A DNA stretch of 64,000 bases, taken from NCBI GenBank assembly GCA_041395445.1, contig JAWLAO010000002.1, positions 62,001-126,000 of the forward strand, written 5' to 3'. A program made the translations under genes and the position numbers. The notes below the pieces were generated by a model. That model was not told where the DNA came from. It searched no databases and worked only from the letters and a program-made list of their open reading frames with translations. Numbering within the stretch: position 1 is the stretch's first letter; the number at the start of each line of letters is the position of its first letter. Positions 9,756 to 18,215 of the stretch are shown here, piece by piece. The stretch comes from Gammaproteobacteria bacterium (GTDB taxonomy: Bacteria; Pseudomonadota; Gammaproteobacteria; Xanthomonadales; Marinicellaceae).

Positions 9756-10292
9756 ATGAAACAAGAAGCATCCAAACTTAGTCTGATGAAAGTATTACAA
9801 CTAATAATTTTGCTTGGGTTTGGTTCTTCAGTTTTAGCACAAGGCAAAATTGGCTTTGTGGATATGGAAACACTGATTAACAGTTCACCACAAATTAATC
9901 AGGCTCGAGTCTCAATCACATCTGAGTTTGAACTGGAGTACAGTAAAATAGAGCAACAGGAGTCTGATTTGGAAATTCTTGAAAACAGGATTACCAAAGA
10001 TGGTGCAATTATGTCTTTTACGGAATTAAGCAAATTACAAGAACGAGCCAGAATTCTTGAAAGACAAATCAGTCGTGCTAAGGAAGACCTAAAAGATGCT
10101 ATCAACATTCGGAACAATATTGTTTTAGCTAAAGTTGAGGAAGAACTTAATCAAGTGGTTAAACAATATGCCGTTGAAAACGGTTATGATGCTATCCTTA
10201 TCAATGCAATTTTGTATGTCAATGACAATATGGACATCACTCAGGAAATATTGCAGGTTTTAAAAGAGAAAAGCAACACGAATGGAAATTAG
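9756..10292 (+). CDS. skp: Periplasmic chaperone Skp/OmpH family
   Basis: Holds unfolded outer-membrane proteins in the periplasm and delivers them to BAM. An N-terminal signal sequence (LQLIILLGFGSSVLAQ) precedes GKIGFVDMETLINSSPQ, the typical OmpH start. A long charged coiled-coil helix pair follows at about 60-140. The 178 residues fit the family. An internal ATG at 9786 would give a shorter signal peptide and could be the real start. The 3' end overlaps lpxD by 11 bp. Confidence 0.9.
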   Translation: MKQEASKLSLMKVLQLIILLGFGSSVLAQGKIGFVDMETLINSSPQINQARVSITSEFELEYSKIEQQESDLEILENRITKDGAIMSFTELSKLQERARILERQISRAKEDLKDAINIRNNIVLAKVEEELNQVVKQYAVENGYDAILINAILYVNDNMDITQEILQVLKEKSNTNGN

Positions 10293-11295
10293 TCTCGGTA
10301 CACTTGCCAAACAATTTAAACTTGAATTTAAAGGAAATGCTGACAAAGTAATTTCCTCTGTCGGAACACTCGAAAAAGCTCAAAATCATCAAATCAGTTT
10401 TCTTTCCAACTCAAAATATTCATCTCAATTGAATCAGACCAATGCAGGAATTGTCATATTAAATCCGCAAAGTTCGGATAAATTTACAGGAAACCAACTG
10501 ATTTCAGAGAATCCTTATGTGACTTATGCAAAAGTTGCAACATTACTGCAAACAAATACGAATAAACATTCAGAAATTCACCCAACAGCAGTCATAGCTA
10601 AAACTGCTAAAATTGGTAAAGATGTAAATGTTGGTCCTTATTCAATTATTGGCGAAAATACAGAAATTGGAGAAGGAACCAATCTTGAAGCCCGGGTAAC
10701 TATCGGTAATAACTGTAAAATAGGTAAAGACTGTGTTTTTAAACCCAATGTAGTGGTTTCTTGTGATTGCAGTATTGGAGACAGAGTAATATTACATCCC
10801 GGAGCAATTATTGGAGCCGAAGGATTTGGTTTGGCACGAGATGTTGAGGGTTGGATAAAAGTTCCACAGCTTGGATCAGTTAGAATTGGCAACGATTGCG
10901 AAGTTGGTGCCAATACAACGATTGATCGAGGAACCATCGAAGACACTATTTTAGAAGATGATGTGCGATTGGATAATCAAATACAAATAGCCCACAACGT
11001 CCATATCGGAGCTCATACAGTAATGGCTGGTTGCTCAGCAGTTGCTGGTTCTGCAAAAATCGGCAAAAATTGTATGGTTGGTGGTGGCGTTGGAATATTA
11101 GGACACCTCGAAGTTTGTGATAATGTCATTTTACAATCCATGGCATTAGTAACACACTCAATCAAACGACCAGGCAGTTACAGCTCAGTTGCTCCAATTC
11201 AAGAAACAACAGAATGGCGTAAAAGTGCCGTTCGTTTCAAACAATTAGATAGCATTGCCAGACGACTTGGAAATCTGGAAAAAAAGATTAAATAA
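10282..11295 (+). CDS. lpxD: UDP-3-O-(3-hydroxyacyl)glucosamine N-acyltransferase
   Basis: Third step of lipid A synthesis: transfers a hydroxyacyl chain from ACP to the amine of UDP-3-O-acylglucosamine. The N-terminal uridine-binding domain (about 1-100) is followed by a left-handed beta-helix made of hexapeptide repeats from about residue 105. The conserved NVHIGAHTVMAGCSAVAGSA region near 240 holds the catalytic His. Its 337 residues are usual. It overlaps skp and is followed by fabZ and lpxA. Confidence 0.96.
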   Translation: MEISLGTLAKQFKLEFKGNADKVISSVGTLEKAQNHQISFLSNSKYSSQLNQTNAGIVILNPQSSDKFTGNQLISENPYVTYAKVATLLQTNTNKHSEIHPTAVIAKTAKIGKDVNVGPYSIIGENTEIGEGTNLEARVTIGNNCKIGKDCVFKPNVVVSCDCSIGDRVILHPGAIIGAEGFGLARDVEGWIKVPQLGSVRIGNDCEVGANTTIDRGTIEDTILEDDVRLDNQIQIAHNVHIGAHTVMAGCSAVAGSAKIGKNCMVGGGVGILGHLEVCDNVILQSMALVTHSIKRPGSYSSVAPIQETTEWRKSAVRFKQLDSIARRLGNLEKKIK

Positions 11296-11313
11296 AGTAT
11301 TTAGGGGACATAA

Positions 11314-11775
11314 ATGACTGAAGAAAATAATATGAATGAAGTGGTTGATGTGGAAAGAATTCTTCGTTTACTGCCACACCGCTATCCTTTTTTGTTAGTG
11401 GACAAGGTGATTAGCTATAAAAAAGGAGAATCAATTACAGCCATTAAAAATGTAACCTTCAATGAACCTCATTTCACAGGACATTTTCCTAATCATCCGG
11501 TGATGCCCGGCGTGCTGATAATTGAAGCAATGGCTCAGGCATCCGGTGTTTTGTCGGGACTATCAATGGAAGAAGGGGAAAGCAATGATAAAATTTATTA
11601 TTTGGTGAAAGTGGATAAAGCGAAATTTACCAAGACCGTTGTTCCAGGAGACCAACTTCACCTGCATGCAACCATTAAACGGACAATGCGAAATATGGTT
11701 CAGTACGCCTGTCATGCAACTGTTGACGGCAAAACCGTGGCTCAGGCTGAATTACTCTGCGCCAGTAAAAGTTAA
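11314..11775 (+). CDS. fabZ: 3-hydroxyacyl-[ACP] dehydratase FabZ
   Basis: Hot-dog fold dehydratase of fatty acid elongation (3-hydroxyacyl-ACP to trans-2-enoyl-ACP), competing with LpxA/LpxD for hydroxymyristoyl-ACP. It has LLPHRYPFLLVDKV near the N-terminus and the active-site region HFTGHFPNHPVMPGVLIIEA with its His, then the Glu-bearing helix. The length of 153 is usual. A second in-frame ATG lies six codons downstream. The ribosome binding site is AGGGGA. Confidence 0.96.
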   Translation: MTEENNMNEVVDVERILRLLPHRYPFLLVDKVISYKKGESITAIKNVTFNEPHFTGHFPNHPVMPGVLIIEAMAQASGVLSGLSMEEGESNDKIYYLVKVDKAKFTKTVVPGDQLHLHATIKRTMRNMVQYACHATVDGKTVAQAELLCASKS

Positions 11776-11784
11776 TAAATTATT

Positions 11785-12555
11785 ATGATACATAAAACAG
11801 CGATTATTGATTCGACCGCTCAACTGGCAGATGATGTCAAAGTTGGCGCTTATTGCATTATCGAAGGTAATGTGACCATCGGTTCAGGGACTGAAATTAA
11901 ATCTCATGTCACCATTGGAAAACATACTGAAATCGGTAAAAACAACCGAATCTTCCAGTTTGCATCGATTGGTGAAGAGCCGCAAGATAAAAAATATAAA
12001 GGCGAAGAAACCCGAACCATTATCGGTGACAACAATACTATTCGTGAATATGTCACTATCAATCGTGGCACCGTTGATGATCAAGGAGTGACCAAGATTG
12101 GCAACAACAACTGGATTATGGCTTATGTGCATATCGCACATGATTGCGTGTTAAAAGATAATATCATCATCGCTAATGGAACAACACTTGCCGGTCATGT
12201 GCATCTGGATGACTATGTGATACTTGGAGGATTCACTAAATTGCATCAATTTTGCCGAATTGGAGCTCATGCATTTACAGCAATGGATACAGGTTTTCAA
12301 AAAGACTTACCGCCATATATCATGGCACATGGCAATCCGGCAAAACCGAGAACCATCAATATCGAAGGACTCAAACGCCGAGGATTTACCCAAGCTGATA
12401 TCACTGCAATCAAAAAAGCCTTTCGCTTGCTTTATAAATCTGATTTAATGCTGGAAGAGGCACTTGTTGAAATGCAAAAACTCGCCGATGAACAACAATC
12501 CGTTCAGATTATGGTGGACTTCATCAAAGCCAGTACCAGGAGTATTGCAAGGTAG
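11785..12555 (+). CDS. lpxA: UDP-N-acetylglucosamine O-acyltransferase LpxA
   Basis: First step of lipid A synthesis, transferring 3-hydroxyacyl from ACP to UDP-GlcNAc. The beta-helix of hexapeptide repeats begins at once (IHKTAIIDSTAQLADDVKVG). The catalytic-His region is AYVHIAHDCVLKDN, and a C-terminal helical domain ends the 256 residues. In many gammaproteobacteria lpxB follows directly. Here the operon ends and is followed by a structured repeat and a decayed defence gene, so lpxB must be elsewhere. Confidence 0.96.
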   Translation: MIHKTAIIDSTAQLADDVKVGAYCIIEGNVTIGSGTEIKSHVTIGKHTEIGKNNRIFQFASIGEEPQDKKYKGEETRTIIGDNNTIREYVTINRGTVDDQGVTKIGNNNWIMAYVHIAHDCVLKDNIIIANGTTLAGHVHLDDYVILGGFTKLHQFCRIGAHAFTAMDTGFQKDLPPYIMAHGNPAKPRTINIEGLKRRGFTQADITAIKKAFRLLYKSDLMLEEALVEMQKLADEQQSVQIMVDFIKASTRSIAR

Positions 12556-12556
12556 A

Positions 12557-12770
12557 TTACTTTATTCAAAGTAACAAAGAACTATTGATACTTTTCTTGC
12601 TTGTCCAAGAAAAGTATCCAAAAGAATGACACCCCAAACTCTCAGCCGTTGGCTTTCCTCAATATTTCTTCAAATTTGGCGTTTGCAAAAACTCACATTG
12701 CAAGCAATGTTCAGACACTTGCAAACGTATTTCCAAATTTTTAAAAATATCTCGGTGAGAGTTAAGGGGA
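12557..12770 (+). repeat. Structured intergenic repeat, copy A
   Basis: Two modules. Module 1 has hairpins TTACTTT-ATTC-AAAGTAA (12557-12574) and a perfect 12-bp stem, GATACTTTTCTT (12587-12598) with AAGAAAAGTATC (12607-12618). Module 2 is a roughly 135-bp imperfect palindrome. It runs from CCCCAAACTCTCAGCCG through AATATTT, AAATTTGG and CGTTTGCAA to an apex bounded by ACTC and TCAGAC. It returns through TTGCAAACG, CCAAATTT, AATATCTCGGTGAGAG and TTAAGGGG. Copies B (28362-28528) and C (33396-33577, reverse) share the ends and apex boundaries. It may also end lpxA transcription. It fills most of the lpxA-to-pseudogene gap; nothing else was seen there. Confidence 0.75.
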
Positions 12771-12903
12771 TATATTTTGTTTTTTCTGTGATAATTGGAA
12801 TTTAGGGTCATGTTTCTGAGACAGGCATACTTGGTGTTTTTTTTAAATCTTGTGCTAGAATTAGATATATTTTGACATATGGTTTGGGCTTATTGGGTAC
12901 AAC

Positions 12904-13738
12904 ATGAGATTCTCACAAAGAATAGGTAAAAATACAGTTAGACAATCTTTACAAATTGAGTTTATTGATACTACATTAGAAAATCGACTTTGGAATCATT
13001 TTCTAAATAACTTTATAGATAAGTTGGATTCTTATAGTACAGATGAAGCTACATCATTCAAAGAATTAGTTTCGAAAATTATTTGGACAGAATTCTTTGA
13101 GTTTAAAGTAGATGAAATTCCTTCTAACTACGATAGTTCAGTTAATGTTTCAGGAGTAATTAAATATATCAAAAAAATTAATATAATTTGAAATGTCTGA
13201 GAAATACGATTTTATTGAGTTCATTTCTTTTACTTAATAATAAAACCATTAAATCTGAATTTACAAAAGATGCAATGAAACGTTAAAGAGAGAATTAGCA
13301 GGGTATCGAATTCTGGATGATAAAATAGTTCAAATAACAACAGAAGAAGAAATTCAGACAATTGAAGAAGCTTTATCATCTACTTCTCCTATGAAACCAG
13401 TTGAGACTCACTTAAAAACATCTCTTTGATTTTTTTTTCAAATCGTAAAAATCCAGACTTTCGGAACTCAGTTAAGTGAGTCCATTTCAGCAGTTGAGTC
13501 TTTTTGCAAAATCATAATAAATGATGATAAAGCAAACTCTGGGAAGGCGTTAAATCAAATCTGACAATCAGATAAGATTCATGCATTAAAATGCATTTTC
13601 CTCTCTTTATGGTTTTACAAATGATGCTGGTGGAATTAGACATGCATTACTTAAAGATGATGTTAAGTTGAAATGGAAGATGCTAAATTTATGCTTGTCT
13701 CATGTTCAGCATTCATTAATTACTTAAAGGACAAATGA
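12904..13738 (+). pseudogene. Decayed AbiJ_NTD4/HEPN-type abortive-infection gene
   Basis: The first 95 codons (12904-13191) read MRFSQRIGKNTVRQSLQIEF and continue through LWNHFLNNF, matching what I recall of the AbiJ N-terminal domain 4 family. After a TGA the same protein continues in other frames. EKYDFIEFI lies near 13199; CNETLKRELAGYRILDDKIV followed by an EEEI-rich helix near 13277-13430; LYGFTNDAGGIRHALLKDD near 13605; and AKFMLVSCSAFINYLKDK ends at the stop 13736-13738. The last two are characteristic of the HEPN-like C-terminal domain of such proteins. Several frameshifts and in-frame stops show the gene is dead. The family name is from memory, not a search; the decay itself is directly visible. 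Confidence 0.75.
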
Positions 13739-13869
13739 TAAAAGAATCATGGTAATTTATAAACACAGTAGTTGAAGTCTTGAACAATAATAATTGGTAG
13801 GCAGGTTGGAGTTGATATACTAAACCCAATATATCAATATTTAGTATGTTCTATATAGATCTATCTACA

Positions 13870-13945
13870 GAATTTGTATTTTTACTTTTTGCTGGAAGCT
13901 TATAAAGCTCCTACAAAACTATTTCAAACTCATAAATACAAATTC
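13870..13945. repeat. Inverted repeat between the Abi pseudogene and ftsE
   Basis: GAATTTGTATTT (13870-13881) and AAATACAAATTC (13934-13945) form a perfect 12-bp inverted repeat. The 52-bp spacer contains a smaller near-palindrome around GGAAGCTTATAAAGCTCC. It is AT-rich with no T-run on either side, so a simple terminator is unlikely. It lies about 50 bp before ftsE. The rest of 13739-13995 shows no coding sequence. Confidence 0.5.
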
Positions 13946-13995
13946 GTTATCAAAGTTGCTAATACTTTTTAAAACAATTACTTATACTATCTTAC

Positions 13996-14682
13996 ATGAT
14001 AAGTTTCAAGCGGGTTTCCAAGAGTTACGGTAAAGACAACAAGGCGTTGAAGGACGTCAGTTTTGATGTTGAAGCCGGGGAAATGTTGTTTCTGACAGGA
14101 CATTCCGGGGCGGGGAAAACAACTATTTTGCGTTTGTTAATGTTAATGCAATATGCCAGTTACGGGCAGATTCGGGTGAATTCAATGGATATTTCGTCAT
14201 TGCCGGCTTCGCGTATTCCTGCCTATCGTAAGAAAATTGGTATGATTTTTCAGGATCACCGATTGCTGAACAATAAAACGGTTCTGGAAAATATTGCTTT
14301 ATCTCTACAAATTCGTGGTTATTCGGATTCTGTGAGTTTTAAAAATGCTAGGGCAGCTTTGTCTCAGGTAGGAATTGCTGAGAAGGCCAATTTTTATCCT
14401 TTAGAATTATCAAGTGGTCAGCAACAAAGAGTGGGTATTGCCCGTGCGTTTGTATCAAAGCCGGATTTGATTTTGGCCGATGAGCCAACCGGAAATCTCG
14501 ACCCGGATTTATCATTGGAACTCATGCAAATTTTTGAGAATTTGAACAAACAAGGAATCACTATTGTTATTGCTTCGCATGATTTATTTTTGATTAAAAG
14601 ACTGCAAAAAAGGGTTCTGGTGCTGGAAAAAGGCGAACTTATTGATGATTTCAGTCCGCAGAAAAATATTTATACACCATGA
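13996..14682 (+). CDS. ftsE: Cell division ATP-binding protein FtsE
   Basis: ABC ATPase that with FtsX controls septal peptidoglycan hydrolases at the divisome. Walker A is GHSGAGKTT (about residues 35-43), the ABC signature is LSSGQQQRVGIARA, and Walker B plus D-loop is LILADEPTGNLDP, followed by the switch His in IASHD. The 228 residues are normal. It overlaps ftsX by 4 bp. The usual neighbours ftsY and rpoH are absent; instead a decayed accessory gene lies upstream. Confidence 0.96.
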   Translation: MISFKRVSKSYGKDNKALKDVSFDVEAGEMLFLTGHSGAGKTTILRLLMLMQYASYGQIRVNSMDISSLPASRIPAYRKKIGMIFQDHRLLNNKTVLENIALSLQIRGYSDSVSFKNARAALSQVGIAEKANFYPLELSSGQQQRVGIARAFVSKPDLILADEPTGNLDPDLSLELMQIFENLNKQGITIVIASHDLFLIKRLQKRVLVLEKGELIDDFSPQKNIYTP

Positions 14683-15620
14683 TAGGAAGCAAACACACAC
14701 CGTCACCAACACTTGCCTATTTTCGCGGGCATAAGCGTGCTGTGCGTGAGGGCTTCTCATTTCCGTGGAAGAAACCAATCCGCTCGATTTTAACCATTGC
14801 CACGTTGGCAATTTGTTTTTTCATTCCGTTGTTTTTATGGATGGTTTGGTTGAATTATGATGAATTGAAACAATCATGGCAAACTCAAGGTTCGATTGCC
14901 GTGTTTGTTAAGGGTCAGACGGATGAGTCGCAAATCAACCAACTGATTGATGATATTAAAGCCAATCCGGTGGTTGAGTCGGCTCATTTAATCAATACTG
15001 ATGAAGTGAAACTACAACTTGAAAGTGACAAACAATTATCCAAGTTCACCAAATTAATCAAATCGTATGATTTACCGCAACAAATCGGCGTCAAGACGAA
15101 AATATCTCAGGAAAAATCCGACGTTGAAAACCTGGTTAAGATGCTCGAACAACAACCTCAGGTTGAGTATGTGAGTTATGATCAGCAATGGTTGAATCAA
15201 TTACAAGGTTTAACTTCGACATTATTGAGAATGTCACATGTGAGTGCCTTGCTGTTTTTGGTGATTATCATTGTCATTCTTGGAAATACTATTGGTAACG
15301 AGATTGCAGAGCATAAGCAGGAAATCCGATTGTTGGAATTGATTGGTGCCAGTAATGCTCAGGTGCGAAGAAGTTTTTTATACATGGGTGTTTTTCTGGG
15401 AATATTTGCGGGGATTCTAGCAGTAGTTTTTCTGTTTGTCAGTTTCTGGTGGCTGGATGATTTAATGTCTTCATTAATGAATAATTTTGGCGTCAATGTA
15501 AGTTTGAAAGGATTGAATTTGATACAAGTATTTGCCGTTATTGGAGTATCAATTTTGGTGACGTGGTTTGCAGCCAGAGTGGCATTAACCGGCCAGCGGT
15601 TGAATGAAATTATAGACTGA
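14679..15620 (+). CDS. ftsX: Cell division protein FtsX
   Basis: Membrane partner of FtsE with four predicted transmembrane segments and a large periplasmic loop that contacts EnvC-type amidase activators. A cytoplasmic N-terminal stretch of about 45 residues precedes the first membrane helix (LTIATLAICFFIPLFLWMVW). The periplasmic domain spans about 65-180, and the last three helices lie in 185-310. The EIRLLELIGASNAQVRRSFLYMG coupling region is seen only in part as a family feature (first part EIRLLELIGASNAQ). Its 313 residues fit. The 4-bp overlap with ftsE indicates one operon. Confidence 0.94.
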   Translation: MIGSKHTPSPTLAYFRGHKRAVREGFSFPWKKPIRSILTIATLAICFFIPLFLWMVWLNYDELKQSWQTQGSIAVFVKGQTDESQINQLIDDIKANPVVESAHLINTDEVKLQLESDKQLSKFTKLIKSYDLPQQIGVKTKISQEKSDVENLVKMLEQQPQVEYVSYDQQWLNQLQGLTSTLLRMSHVSALLFLVIIIVILGNTIGNEIAEHKQEIRLLELIGASNAQVRRSFLYMGVFLGIFAGILAVVFLFVSFWWLDDLMSSLMNNFGVNVSLKGLNLIQVFAVIGVSILVTWFAARVALTGQRLNEIID

Positions 15621-15688
15621 TATAACTAATTTTTACTGTATGATAAATGCAATTCAGCATATAATTTAGCAAAAAAACGAGACTGATT

Positions 15689-15928
15689 ATGGCAGAATTA
15701 ACACAAGAAGAAATTGCAGAAATCAAAGACCATTTTGATTTTTTTGATAATAATGGCAATGGTTTACTTGAGGAGAATGAATTCATTAAACTTTTCAAGG
15801 TTTTAGCTCCGGATGCCAGCAGAGAGATGGCAATTCGTGGTTTCCACACCATTGATGAAGATGGAAACGGAACGGTGGAATTTGATGAGTTTCTCGACTG
15901 GTGGCAAATGAATTGGACAGTTTTTTAA
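15689..15928 (+). CDS. Small two-EF-hand calcium-binding protein
   Basis: A 79-residue acidic protein with two canonical EF-hand loops. Loop 1 is at residues 20-31 (DNNGNGLLEENE) and loop 2 at 56-67 (DEDGNGTVEFDE), each with acidic or Asn ligands at 1, 3 and 5, Gly at 6 and Glu at 12. There is no signal peptide or membrane segment, so it is probably cytoplasmic. Calmodulin-like calcium binding is strongly suggested; the target is unknown. A TATAAT at 15660-15665 lies upstream, suggesting its own promoter after ftsX. It converges with the next gene, overlapping by 4 bp. Confidence 0.8.
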   Translation: MAELTQEEIAEIKDHFDFFDNNGNGLLEENEFIKLFKVLAPDASREMAIRGFHTIDEDGNGTVEFDEFLDWWQMNWTVF

Positions 15929-16842
15929 GGATTTTCAGAAAAGAAATTTAAAACTTGTTTCGTCAATTTGTTTAAAGTTTCCAGTGGTTCTACATCGCTT
16001 TTTAACTGTTCAAAAGTTGATAATCTTTCCTTAATTGAGTGAATGAATCGTTGATGTTTCGGAGAGGCTTCGCTTTCAGCTATGACGATTACATTTTTGT
16101 CTATTGCACAAGCCTCGGAAACCATATTGATACTGTCAGCAGTTACAACCAAAACCTCACAACAAGTGAGCATGGATAGATAAGGATTCTCGCCATCATC
16201 ATCTCCTAACCATACATTTCTTGAATTTGAGAAAACCTTTCTGATTCTATTGGATTCGGATTTTGGTGTTCTTCGGGAACCACAAACATAGACATGATGC
16301 TCCGGAAAACTCTGAGCGATTTGTTGTTTCATAGATTCGAGCTGCTCGAAAAACTTTGAAAAAGGATTGCCTAAAAACAATCCAACTGATTGCTGGCTGA
16401 TTTTGGAACAATCAAAATTGGATAAAAATTGAGTCGAAATCGGATGTAAACTTCCTTTGATAGATAAGATATTCCTGCCTTTTTGATTGTCGTGTTCAGG
16501 GCAAATTAGCAAGTCATATTTTTCCACACCATCACCCGGATTTAAAATCTGAATATGTATGCATTGCAATAATTTCTTAAAATGCTTACCAACGGCTGCC
16601 ATTCGCCGACCGCAAGTGATAATCACATCAACGGATTGGGATAAATTAGGTTGAGAGGATTTCCAGATAATATTTCGACCAAACCGAGGAAGTCTTCTGG
16701 GGGCAAAACTGAGCCACGGTTGCCTGATTGTACAATGATGAATGGATACATTATCCGAAAGCTGTTCAGCCAGAGAAACTGACTGAATTTCATGACCGGC
16801 AATGCTGTCGCTAAAAATCCAGATGTTTTTAAATCTTTTCAA
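15925..16842 (-). CDS. ELM1-like (mitochondrial fission ELM1 family) protein
   Basis: A 305-residue protein with the N-terminal pattern IWIFSDSIAGHEIQSVSLAE, a central DVIITCGRRMAAVGKHFKK segment, NPGDGVEKYDLLICPEHD, and a C-terminal nucleotide-sugar-like fold with VLVVTADSINMVSEACAIDK. This matches the DUF1022/ELM1 family as I know it, which resembles GT-B glycosyltransferases; the biochemical role in bacteria is not settled. Divergent from the zf-CHCC/LPS operon, so a link to envelope polysaccharide synthesis is possible but inferred. Confidence 0.7.
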   Translation of the reverse strand: MKRFKNIWIFSDSIAGHEIQSVSLAEQLSDNVSIHHCTIRQPWLSFAPRRLPRFGRNIIWKSSQPNLSQSVDVIITCGRRMAAVGKHFKKLLQCIHIQILNPGDGVEKYDLLICPEHDNQKGRNILSIKGSLHPISTQFLSNFDCSKISQQSVGLFLGNPFSKFFEQLESMKQQIAQSFPEHHVYVCGSRRTPKSESNRIRKVFSNSRNVWLGDDDGENPYLSMLTCCEVLVVTADSINMVSEACAIDKNVIVIAESEASPKHQRFIHSIKERLSTFEQLKSDVEPLETLNKLTKQVLNFFSENP

Positions 16843-16855
16843 TGGCTGTGAATAA

Positions 16856-16883
16856 TTGATGAAATAGTTATTATTGTTATAAT
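16856..16883 (+). promoter_or_regulatory. Sigma-70-like promoter of the zf-CHCC/LPS operon
   Basis: TTGATG at 16856-16861 and a perfect TATAAT at 16878-16883 with a 16-bp spacer, 29 bp before the ATG of the zf-CHCC gene at 16912. It lies in the short divergent region with the ELM1-like gene. Confidence 0.55.
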
Positions 16884-16911
16884 ACCTTAAAATTGAATCA
16901 GAGAGAAAACA

Positions 16912-17109
16912 ATGTCGAAATCACTTGCAAAAAATTCAGCCAATCTGAATAAAGTTTATCATGTTACCAAAGCCGATTTGCCGTTGTCTTGTCCCGGCGA
17001 AGATATGAAAACCTGGAACTCTCATCCTAAAGTGTATCTCAGTTTATCGAAAGAGAACCAAGCGACTTGTCCGTATTGTGGAGCTCAATATATTCTGGAT
17101 GATAAGTAA
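16912..17109 (+). CDS. Zinc-finger (zf-CHCC) domain protein
   Basis: A 65-residue protein with Cys in LPLSCPGEDM, His in NSHPKVYL and the pair CPYCGAQY, i.e. the C-H-C-C ligand set of the zf-CHCC family, related to the NDUFS6/13-kDa complex I subunit. In proteobacteria it is often found beside LPS glycosyltransferase genes, as here. Function in bacteria is unclear. It is 8 bp upstream of the GT4 gene and probably cotranscribed. Confidence 0.8.
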   Translation: MSKSLAKNSANLNKVYHVTKADLPLSCPGEDMKTWNSHPKVYLSLSKENQATCPYCGAQYILDDK

Positions 17110-17117
17110 CGGTTGCT

Positions 17118-18215
17118 ATGAGCCATAAGCTCACGGTTATTCAAGTATTACCGGCATTGAATAATGGCGGAGTGGAAAGGGGAACAGTCGAAGTTGCCAA
17201 TTTTCTCGCTGAGAAAGGTTGCACATCAATTGTAATCTCCTCAGGTGGTAACATGGTAAAAAAGTTATCACCGAATGTGGAACATATTGCACTTGATATT
17301 GGTAAAAAATCATTTTTGACATTGCTGAAAATCAAAACCCTGAAAAAAATCTTTCAGCAAAAACAAGCCGATATTGTCCACGCTCGTTCCCGTTTGCCAG
17401 CTTGGTTATCCTATCGGGCGATTAAAAGTATCAAAAGTAATCGTCCGAAATTTTTAACTACTATTCACGGTCTTTATTCAGTGAAGCGTTATTCGTCGAT
17501 AATGGCACGAGGTGATAAGGTGATTACTGTTTCGGAAACCACGAATAACTATGCTAAGGAAAACTATTCACAATTTTTGAAATCCGAGCCGGTGATGATA
17601 TATCGGGGAATCAATCCGCAAGAGTTTCCTTATGATTTCCAGGCTGACTTTCGGTGGTTGCATGATTTCTATCAAAAACACCATCAATTGGTGGGTAAAA
17701 AATTGGTCTTAATGCCCGGGCGATTGACTTCTTTAAAAGGTGTTAAGGATTTGCTGGTTTGGCTCAAACAATGTGATGAGAATTGCAGACTGGTCTTAAC
17801 TGCGACACCTGATGATGACTTCTATGCGGCAAAATTGCTACATTGGTTCAGAGATAATGGAGTCGAGGATAAAGTGTATTGGCTGGGCTTACAGGATTCT
17901 ATGGCAGAGATTTATTCAATAGCAGATGTTGTCGTATCCGCATCGAAACGCCCGGAAGCCTTTGGACGAACTGTTTTGGAATCACTATCCGTCGGTACTC
18001 CTGCCGTCGGATACAATCACGGTGGAGTGGGTGAGATTCTGGATAAAATGTTTCCCGAAGGGAAAGTCAAATTGGGTGACACTCAACAATTAGCAAATGT
18101 GATTGATTCAATATTGAGTAATCAGCCCGAGGTAAAGAACAATCCTCAATTTTTGCTCACAGACATGTTGAACAAAACCTATCAACTTTATTTGGAATCT
18201 GCAAATGTCGATTAG
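17118..18215 (+). CDS. Glycosyltransferase family 4, probably LPS core
   Basis: A GT-B fold retaining glycosyltransferase of 365 residues. The N-terminal domain begins VIQVLPALNNGGVERGTVEV, and the C-terminal domain has LVLMPGRLTSLKG and the EX7E region with RPEAFGRTVLESLSVGTPAV followed by GYNHGG, which binds the nucleotide-sugar. No signal peptide, so it acts at the cytoplasmic face of the inner membrane. It shares an operon with a WaaL/Wzy-like ligase, a GT2 enzyme and an LpxL-type acyltransferase, which suggests lipooligosaccharide or LPS core assembly. The sugar and acceptor cannot be told from sequence. Confidence 0.85.
   Translation: MSHKLTVIQVLPALNNGGVERGTVEVANFLAEKGCTSIVISSGGNMVKKLSPNVEHIALDIGKKSFLTLLKIKTLKKIFQQKQADIVHARSRLPAWLSYRAIKSIKSNRPKFLTTIHGLYSVKRYSSIMARGDKVITVSETTNNYAKENYSQFLKSEPVMIYRGINPQEFPYDFQADFRWLHDFYQKHHQLVGKKLVLMPGRLTSLKGVKDLLVWLKQCDENCRLVLTATPDDDFYAAKLLHWFRDNGVEDKVYWLGLQDSMAEIYSIADVVVSASKRPEAFGRTVLESLSVGTPAVGYNHGGVGEILDKMFPEGKVKLGDTQQLANVIDSILSNQPEVKNNPQFLLTDMLNKTYQLYLESANVD

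Noticed and set aside
12556..13995. Complete loss of lpxB from the organism
   Set aside because: Only its absence from this locus is seen; lipid A synthesis genes are otherwise complete here, so lpxB is expected elsewhere.
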